A DNA stretch of 64,000 nt from Isoetes taiwanensis (Eukaryota > Streptophyta > Lycopodiopsida > Isoetales > Isoetaceae). The stretch covers positions 90,430-154,429 of the forward strand of contig JAJEKV010000538.1 of NCBI GenBank assembly GCA_021234155.1. The letters are read 5' to 3'. How positions within the stretch are numbered: position 1 is the first letter of the stretch; every line of letters begins with the position of its first letter. This document shows, one piece after another, positions 56,662 through 64,000 of this stretch. The notes below the pieces were generated by a model. The model ran no database searches. It saw nothing but the letters and a program-made list of their open reading frames with translations, and was not told the DNA's origin. A program made the translations under genes and the position numbers.

Positions 56662-56979
56662 CATCTCCATTTTCATAGTTTTTTTTTTTTTTTTGAAGAA
56701 CTATGTCATCAATATATTAAAAGAATGGTAATGTTACAAAGCAAGTGAGGAGGAAGGAGAACTGCCCCAAAGAGACAGCGATACCTCGACACTCCACAAC
56801 AACCTCACAGAAAAACTGCAACTCTACTGCTGTACAAACTGACCATCACCATCTACAACACCCAAGAAGTCCCGCCAAATGGCAAACTTCCGCTCTACTA
56901 ATCCCGGGAACACCAGAAAGCTTTGAAATAGCTTGTATCTGAGTTGAAATAGCTTGCATCTCCATTTTCATAGTTTTTT
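56662..56979 (-). mobile_element. Truncated LINE 3' end with long target duplication
   Basis: Both flanks carry CATCTCCATTTTCATAGTTT followed by more T (56662-56684 and 56957-56979), a duplication of 19-23 bp. Read on the minus strand, the insert of about 270 bp ends CTTTTAATATATTGATGACA and a run of A, as plant LINE 3' ends do. It has no coding part, so it was severely 5' truncated on insertion. Confidence 0.75.
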
Positions 56980-58078
56980 AATACTACTGGAGTTCCAGTT
57001 CTGTGGGTTTCTTGCTGTGAAGGGGCCTAAAATGGTCGGAAGAAGAAATATTCTCTCTGTCTAATTCTGCAAACACTTGGCATGCATGAGCTGTTTTTTT
57101 TTTGTGTGTGTGTTTTGTAATACTGGAGATAATGCTCTACAATGCATTCATAACATTGTTTGGTTAATCAGACAGATCGAGGGCAACATGCCCTCAGAAT
57201 GGCATTCAGAACACGCATTCAGAACGACATCAAGAAACCAGAGAAATGGAGCAGATGTCAAAACGAACCCAATGAAGTAAATTTGTCACAAGGAAGTTGG
57301 AAAGAGAGAAATTTCACGAGAAGATCTCCGAACCTTGTTCTCGATGCTACCACGATTTTAACCGGTTCCTCGACTACTTCGATCCCTAGCCGTTAGATTG
57401 AAATCAATTATTAGTAACTTGGCTCATATTCTACTTTGTTTATCTTGATAAACCATCCGCTTGGCTGTTTATCTTGATAAACCATCGCCAAGCATCTCAT
57501 TCTATCAAATATTTGCCAAACAAGCATCAAATAAGAAAGGCGAGCTCGACAAAGCCGTCTTGAAGGCTTTGCTTAAATTGGAGCTCGGCCTTGCACTATC
57601 ATGACAAAACAAAATTAAGGTAGAGCATGTTGCAAAGGCTGCCATCATTTGTAGATTCTTGTAAGCTCCAAAATCGCCCATGAGATCATCAAACCTCGTA
57701 GCCCATTTTCGACCAAACCCATCTACTAAAGCCGAAGCTCGAGGCAGGAATGCTTTTGAAGGAATACTTTATTCCATTCGGACCGCATTTTATGTCGTTG
57801 ACCTTTTGAATGGACTTTGTTTGTGCAGGGTGGGCCATGGTAGCGCTTTGATTTTGTTTGGTCATGATAGCAAAAACCTTGTCAAAAACAAGGTTCTAAC
57901 ACCATGACGATTCTTGTTGGTCTTGGAGCTTAGCCTTGCGGTCTTGAAGGCTGCTTAAATCATTGCTTGAATCTTAAATCTTTCTTTGCTTAAATCTTGA
58001 ATCCGCCACCCAAACCCGAAGCTTCGATGCAGATTTTCTTTGTTGGTACGCTAAAGCGGGTCTGGGACATCGCTTAGG
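56980..58078. other. Non-coding region
   Basis: No gene is recognised. A 34-bp tandem duplication around TTATCTTGATAAACCATC lies at 57437-57486. Confidence 0.35.
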
Positions 58079-58195
58079 TTAAAGGGGTTAAACCCCCTTT
58101 CTCGCCCATTACGGCAAAAATTAATGGGCTCGCCCCTCCGGGCTCGCTCATTTATTTGCCGTAATGGGCTCTAAAGGGGGTTTAACCCCTTCTTA
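58079..58195. repeat. 117-bp hairpin MITE
   Basis: TTAAAGGGGTTAAACCCCCT then CGCCCATTACGGCAAA on the left pairs with TTTGCCGTAATGGGCT then AAAGGGGGTTTAACCCCTTC on the right. Nearly the whole element is stem. TTA-type flanks are possible but not decisive. Confidence 0.65.
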
Positions 58196-59459
58196 ACGAA
58201 CCTCCTGCTCATCTGATACTCTGATAACTCATCAATCATGCTGGAGACACGCTATTACAGAGAATCATTGGAGAAGAAAAATGAGCTTTTTGTTTCCAAC
58301 AAAGTTTAAAATGAAACGCACTTATTTGCTCCAAACGCACTTTAAAAGGAATCTTTGAAAGATTCCCTATAATTCCCTCAAAAAGGTCCCTTTTCGAGGT
58401 AAATTTGTGACAAGTGTGACAATTTGAATATTTTAGGTACTACTTTTGAGGGGCTAATTCAACTTAGCTTCCATGCAAAATTGTTTGGTACCCCTTTTTA
58501 GCCCCGTAGCATTAGGGCGGATTTGGGGTCTGAAAATGGCCCTTATCTTGGGTTAAAGATTTCCACGTCCGGTTCGCGGGGACCAATCAGGTTTTCGCCT
58601 TTTACGAGAAAGTCGGTATTACTTGGCGGGTAGAAGGATGAGCGGGGCTTACTTGGCATCCACATGGCGTATTTTCATAGGGGATGCTGGCGGCTTTTAT
58701 TGCAACCATTTTAATGGCCCGTATTTTTCGAGTCGCCACGCCGCCCAAAATAATGGTGACTTTGACCTGACATCTTGTCGGCGTCACCAACTCCCTTGTC
58801 AAATTTTGGCGCCAAACTTGTCTTGTCACTCCGGGCCTCTCGTGCATCCTCTCGCCTTCACTCCTCATCGCAATCCATGTCTCCTGTAATTTACGTGTTC
58901 TTAACCATCATCCAATTAAATTGGGATTATGTCAACTCAAAATCACGCCAAACTGCTATTGTCTTCTAGGGGTTTTGTTTTTAATCTTTTTTTTTTTGGA
59001 CTTCAAAAATAACATGAGGTTGCGATTCACGTGTGACTTTTCATATGCAATTGAAATATGCGAAATGAAGAGCAAGTTGCTAACATAGATGAGACAAATA
59101 TTGCTTGCTTTCGATAGATGATAATATTAGGTTTGATAATAACAAATTGCATTATTTGCGAGGCAATTCCGGACTTCGAAATTATCGATACATGGCACAA
59201 ACATCATAAAAAAATATCATATATTCCAATAAAACATTAAGGGATCAATCCATGTTTTTCCGTATTTAACAAGGTGTGGTTCCATGTCGGCCGTTCTATC
59301 GGTTAAGTGCAATCTAACACTTCACCCACCGTCATCCCCATAGCCAAATTATGCATAATAGACACAAACTTCACCCGAGAAAATCATCCGTCCCAATGTT
59401 TTTGGATCGTAAGATGGTGGATTCAGGCCTGTGTTTGATTGTAGAAGCATTTGAGAGCA
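58196..59459. other. Non-coding region
   Basis: No gene is recognised. Confidence 0.35.
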
Positions 59460-59924
59460 TCATCATCCACTATGATTATATCATCCTTATTCTCGATACC
59501 AAGTTAGTCCATCATGTTACTCAAGTGTTTGATGAAGATAGGCTTGCCTGTTGGATCCTTAGGATTAGTGAACTTCACACATTTGTTACGATCCCAAAGG
59601 GTCAACCAATTTCTACGCATTTCCCCGGTGCCTCCAAAGTATCCTTGATGTTCCTTAGTTCCATGGATGACCAAATACCAACTTCGAAATAACACGAATG
59701 CCTCGTCTAGCATCTCCTTCAAGTGCGGCAGCGGATAGATCCACTTGGTGTTTGATTCTCTTGGTGTCACGATGAAACCTGTTCTCTAGCCACTTTATTT
59801 TTCGGAAAAGTCTTGTAAAGGACTCCGTTTAGGTCGAACACCACAACCTTCTTAGAAATAATGGAAGCTGGAAACATCAAACATGTATCCGGTCGACAAG
59901 AATCGATAACACAAACAATACAAA

Positions 59925-60065
59925 CGCCAAGCGTGATTTGAAATAGTCATAACCAAATCGCAAGGCTTCGGCGTGATTTAGTTTGACAACAAAAATAATC
60001 AAAGCACGCTTGGCGATTTAATTCAAAGGTAATACAAATTAAATCGCAGCGTGGCTATTTAAATG
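59925..60065. repeat. AAATCGC / GCGTG repeats in a non-coding gap
   Basis: Alternating CCAAGCGTGATTTGAAAT, CAAATCGCAAGG and GCACGCTTGGCGATTTAATT motifs form short inverted pairs. The same word family is at 62110-62340. Confidence 0.5.
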
Positions 60066-62195
60066 GAGCAAGGCCATACCTATCATCTTCGGTTTATTTG
60101 CCGTCTTCGGCGTCATTCTCCCCTCCGCCACCCTTAATCTTCGTCTTCTTCTTTCTCTTTGTTAGAATTGTTATTTTCTATTAGTTCCATTTGCGTCCTT
60201 TCTGGCCCGACATTATTTTACTATTGATTTGGCAAACACCTTGTGAATCACTAGAGCAGCCGCCGTTGCCTTCATTTTCGGTTCCTGTCAATTATTTCAT
60301 TGTTAACCTGTGAATCTATTCTATTGTTGCTTGCATCACCATAATGTGGGCAAGGATATTCCCTAAGTTAGCGCCATCCGCGTACTTTGAGCAAGCGGTT
60401 TAGGCTATTTGTTCATTCTTGCTTTCCTTATCGGTAGTAGATTACTAGTTCCCTCTCAAGGAACAGCGTCCACTTCGAATTGGACAAGTCTACGAGACTT
60501 TTGATTGCTGATGATTTCAGGTTGCCATAAGGGCCTTTAGGAGACTTGGCAAGCACATGCATGAGGAATGGTTCAAGAAAGTCTTTGGCCTGCTCATCAC
60601 TCACAAAGCGGTGACATCTTCTTGCACCCATAAGAGCCTCTCGGGCAATATAACCTCAACATGAAGCTCCAAGCAGGTTGTATCAATTGGAGCAAATGCC
60701 TCGGCAGGTAAGCAGACCATAGCGCGGAAATCCCATTTTTTATTTAAGGGGCCCTTCTCCTTAGTTTGTAGCTTTCGTGCTTGATTTCCCCACTTAGGAG
60801 GGGGTCCCGATCCTCATCCTCTTTCGACTCATCATTACAGTCCGATCCCGATCCGTATGAAAGAATATAGTTCTTAAGTACGGATCATCTAGAAGAAAAC
60901 ATTCCCATGCACCGCCTATTGTCACCCTTGGCCTTAGCAATATCATATTCCTCGTCCCAAACATGGATATCATAATAAAGATCACATGTGCCATCTTCCG
61001 TTCATTCGACTCATTATCCTTAACATCATATATTAGGCATCCCTCCCTAATAACTTTGAGGCACTCCGGATCATGAAGCAGCAGATAGTGCATGCAGTTG
61101 TGACTCACGAAGGACAAACGATGACAATAGTGAAGGACCTCTCGGTTGTCAATCCTATCACGGTGGTAAAAGCTCTTGTAGTCCTTCCGGTTCATGCCCA
61201 TATCTCCTCTCCCACCTATTTGTCCAACACAAAGAGTGATATATTTTTAAGGCGGAAGTTGAATCGGCAAGAGACCTTTGTACCCAATGGGACTGAATCT
61301 TTTGGGCCGATGTGTAGTCTTCTCCGGTAATCTTCTTCACAAGGGCCACTTTTCTTCTCAACTCCAGCGATACCTTGGGGGTAGAGTCTCCTTATGTTTT
61401 GTATTTTTTAGCCTTTCAATTCTTTAGGAAGTCCTTTGACCGAATACAAACTTGATGTCATCATTCACGACCTTTGTATTTGTCCAACCAATCCAATTTC
61501 AGATAATGCCACATCCCCGATAGCCTTTGTAACTCATCTCCTACTGGTGACTTCATTATGCATTACATCCTTTACATGACTGCGGCACTCAGCGAAAGGA
61601 CATCCTATCCTTGGTGAAAGCACCCTTCTTGTATAAGACTTCCTTCTTTAGCAGCGGTCTAAAACCCAAATGGTCGATCGTCCTAGCCCACGAGTCTTTC
61701 TCATCTCTGTCACATTCAAGTCAAAGATGCTTACATCAGCGGGAGGCACCCTACCCATAGTATCGGCGGCTTCCCTTGTGCATAAAGCGTCCCTGAATTC
61801 ATTCCACTTGAGCCATCTTTGCCTCCTTACAAAACACAATCTTATCACGAAGTCTGTTGGTCGACACTACGGATGAGCTTTGGAAGGATGCAATGTCATC
61901 ACCACCTTTTTTCTTTGATTTTCTTGCAGTCTTCTTCTTCTCAGTATAATTTGCTGCGGCGAGTCCGCTCCGGCCTTGAATGCCTCAGACTTTGACCATA
62001 CATGCGGTGGGCAATGGGCAACCATATTCCACCCTTTGTTGGCGTGGCGCTAGATTGTTCAACGTATGGACCGCAATAAATGGAGACATTGAATGATATC
62101 ATAGAATAGAAAAGCCGGGCGCGATTTGAATAGAATTGATGAAGAGAAAAATCGCTGGCGTGAAAATGAATAAAGTTACTAATGCAATTCGCCCG

Positions 62196-62327
62196 GCGTG
62201 CTTTTCAAATCAAACCAATTCACGCCCGGCGTGTTTTCAAATCAATTGGTTGACTTGAAAATTGCGCTGGCGTCATTGATATTTCAAAACAGCTTTGGCG
62301 TGAATTGGTTTGATTTGAAAGCTGCGC
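62196..62327. repeat. 30-bp inverted repeat plus related motifs
   Basis: GCGTGCTTTTCAAATCAAAC then CAATTCACGC at 62196-62225 is the near-perfect inverse of GCGTGAATTGGTTTGATTTG then AAAGCTGCGC at 62298-62327. A third half-copy lies between (62229-62252). It falls in a non-coding gap of the HAD-like gene. Confidence 0.7.
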
Positions 62328-63400
62328 TTTGGCGTGAATACAATTTATGAAACCAGGTTAATTACCTTTGTATAGAAATGTCTTCCCCATTTCATTCAAA
62401 GTTGCACTAATCTCGACCAAATCTGCGGGTGAAGTATTGGCATCCAAGATCGACACCTCCTATACGCATAGTGATTGTAGAACACTTTTTGGCTGTTTGT
62501 TGTTACTTTTGCGATGATGGCCTTTTTGTGCCTCAGCGGAATCTTGCCCGTCGATGATGACATATTTAATATCATCACTTGATAATAGCTCGGGCCGTTA
62601 GTCCACCACGGCCGAACTTTAGAGATCATATCCCAAGGTAGCACATCCTTTGGCATAGGCATTTGACTGGATTACTAATCATGCTCACGAACAATCTCCA
62701 TGGCATGTCTTTGGATCATATCTCTGCTAACATAAATGGAGCTTGGTGAACGGATGAGGGACTTCACATGGATCATAAAAGTTTCCTTAAGACCCAATGG
62801 ATAATGGTCACGGTACTTATTAAACTTGTTCATGGCCTCTAGGCTGCGCCACTCTGTCTGTTCATTCTCAAAAGCGAAGCCTCCATGCCTTCCGACAATG
62901 CGGGTTGAACATTCTTCCCTAGATCTAGGACCCTTTTAGAAGCTTTCAAGTCAGCTAATTCCTAGCTTCTTTGCAAATAGTGACTTGGTGCCGGTTTAGT
63001 GAACATGCCTCACGCATAATTTGTAACCCCTTAGCAAATAGATATTGGGCATGCTTGCTACATTGATTGGCCAACCATACTTAAAACATGTCTCACGGAT
63101 TCACATGTCTTCATGAGCGTATCCTTGTATCTGTAGCTCACGATTGAGTAAGTGCGGCGGATCTTTCTTACCTTACATGTAATCTCAAGAGCAATTTGGG
63201 TTGGTGTGTCATCCTCTTCCTCACAAGAGATTAGGATCCCTTGTTTTGGCCATCTTATGCCGCTTCCTTTTTCCTCGAGAAGAGTTAAGTCGAGCTTGCC
63301 ATTTGTCTTGGCAAGGTCCAGCGTACCACTCGGCACCCTCGTCCATTTCCTCTTGAGCAGGCGGGGGTCGATGGTTGCTATAGAATCGGCCCTTCATCAT

Positions 63401-64000
63401 CTAAGGTGAGATCATATAGTGCGCATGCAGATTAGATACGCCCTTGCTTTCTTGGCGGATTAGAACCAGTTAGTAGGGGTTTCTTCCTCTTGAGCAGCGC
63501 AAATGAAGATGAGCACTTTTTAGAGTACTTTTGAGAACAAGAGATCCGCGGCAGCGTGCTGTTTTAAACCCTAAATTAGTACAAATGCGGCGTGTTGGTA
63601 TCTCTATTATTGACCATGCTATGTCGTTAATTTGAAACTAAATTATTTTTGCATCCACATTTTTTAAGCTACATACCCTTCATGAATCCATATTTCACAC
63701 TATTTAACCTCATTGAACATTTGCTATCTCCAAGCTGTCTAACACACGCTATATTCTATATATAAAGCGAGCAAAATTATGTTCTCTGAGCGGACAATCG
63801 AGCATTAAGCGATGTTAATACTTAAAATTCATGCAAGCATAATAACTCAAACTCATGCAAAGCATATTATCGAAGGCAAGGAAATATCTCAAATTCATGC
63901 AAGCATAATACTCTCTCCACGATTATTGTGATACGTAGCCAATTAAATACCTTGAATAGGGTTACATTGTATTACGTATTGATCCAGCGTCTCACGAAAC
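63401..64000. other. Non-coding region at window end
   Basis: Upstream flank of the HAD-like gene, AT-rich. A short duplication with AAATTCATGCAAGCATAATA is at 63826 and 63890. Nothing coding is seen. Confidence 0.35.

Larger units (their letters stand above)
59460..63400 (-). pseudogene. Multi-exon gene with C-terminal HAD/FCP1-like domain, decayed
   Basis: A start is likely at 63400 (MMKGRFYSNHRPPPAQEEMD). Coding-like segments follow on the minus strand: GGFAFENEQTEWRSLEAMNK with NKYRDHYPLGLKETFMIHVK (about 62880-62760), a basic KKKTARKSKKKGG stretch (about 61930), RVPPADVSIFDLNVTEM (about 61740), EVLHYCHRLSFVSHNCMHYL (61140-61080), and VTIGGAWECFLLDDPYLRTI (about 60930-60870). The end has VVVFDLNGVLYKTFPKNKV (about 59850-59795), TLWDRNKCVKF, KPIFIKHLSNMMD and DDIIIVDDDALK (about 59490-59460). 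D-x-N-G-x-L, an LW-x3-K segment and KP-x-F-x-K plus IVDDD match HAD phosphatases of the FCP1/NIF group. Its catalytic role here is inferred. Stops and frameshifts occur throughout. I do not recognise the upstream part. It is probably an old transposon-borne or duplicated gene. Confidence 0.5.

Overview
The window is nuclear DNA of a land plant. The evidence is GT-AG introns, TATA boxes 45-120 bp upstream of ATGs, an F-box gene, a legume-lectin receptor kinase, a PPR fragment, a CRM-domain pseudogene and a Ty1/copia element with an initiator-Met primer site. The repeat density, the DUF7869-type and P/KDZ-like transposon genes, and the absence of recognisable angiosperm repeats suggest a large-genome non-seed plant such as a fern. 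That lineage call is inference only. No bacterial or organellar block is visible.

Layout. 1-1.1 kb: LINE remnant. 1.16-18.41 kb: a candidate nested composite. An outer element carries a small-protein gene (1.57 kb) and a decayed transposase-like gene on the minus strand. That gene is cut in two (N-terminal half 17.28-14.90 kb, C-terminal half 4.58-2.66 kb) by a 10.3-kb inner element (4588-14893) with inverted-repeat ends and a CATG target duplication. The inner element carries a decayed DNA methyltransferase-like gene (minus), a decayed DUF7869 gene (plus), two further copies of the same small-protein family, and about ten GATCGC...GCGATC palindromes in introns and intergenic DNA. A 321-bp MITE has jumped into the methyltransferase exon.

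18.4-25 kb: mostly AT-rich DNA with one intact F-box gene (21.1-22.3) and a PPR fragment. 25.6-26.2 kb: a two-exon gene for a secreted protein made of four cysteine-rich repeats. 26.8-28.8 kb: a decayed HUH/Rep-like gene split by a 549-bp hAT-type MITE. 29.9-32.2 kb: pyrimidine-rich DNA. 32.3-37.5 kb: large foldback structures and a GA microsatellite. 37.5-44.8 kb: tandem repeats, Pumilio and TPR fragments, a CRM-domain pseudogene. 44.9-46.3 kb: a LINE next to a duplicated 3' end of the lectin kinase. 48.9-55.8 kb: a lectin receptor kinase gene interrupted by a copia element whose two LTRs are identical. 56.7 kb: a LINE tail with long target duplication. 59.5-63.4 kb: a decayed multi-exon gene ending in a HAD/FCP1-like domain, with inverted repeats in its non-coding gaps.

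Very few loci look functional as they stand: the F-box gene, the cysteine-repeat gene, perhaps two of the three small-protein genes, and the copia gag-pol up to its frameshift. The rest records successive transposon insertions into older transposons and genes.
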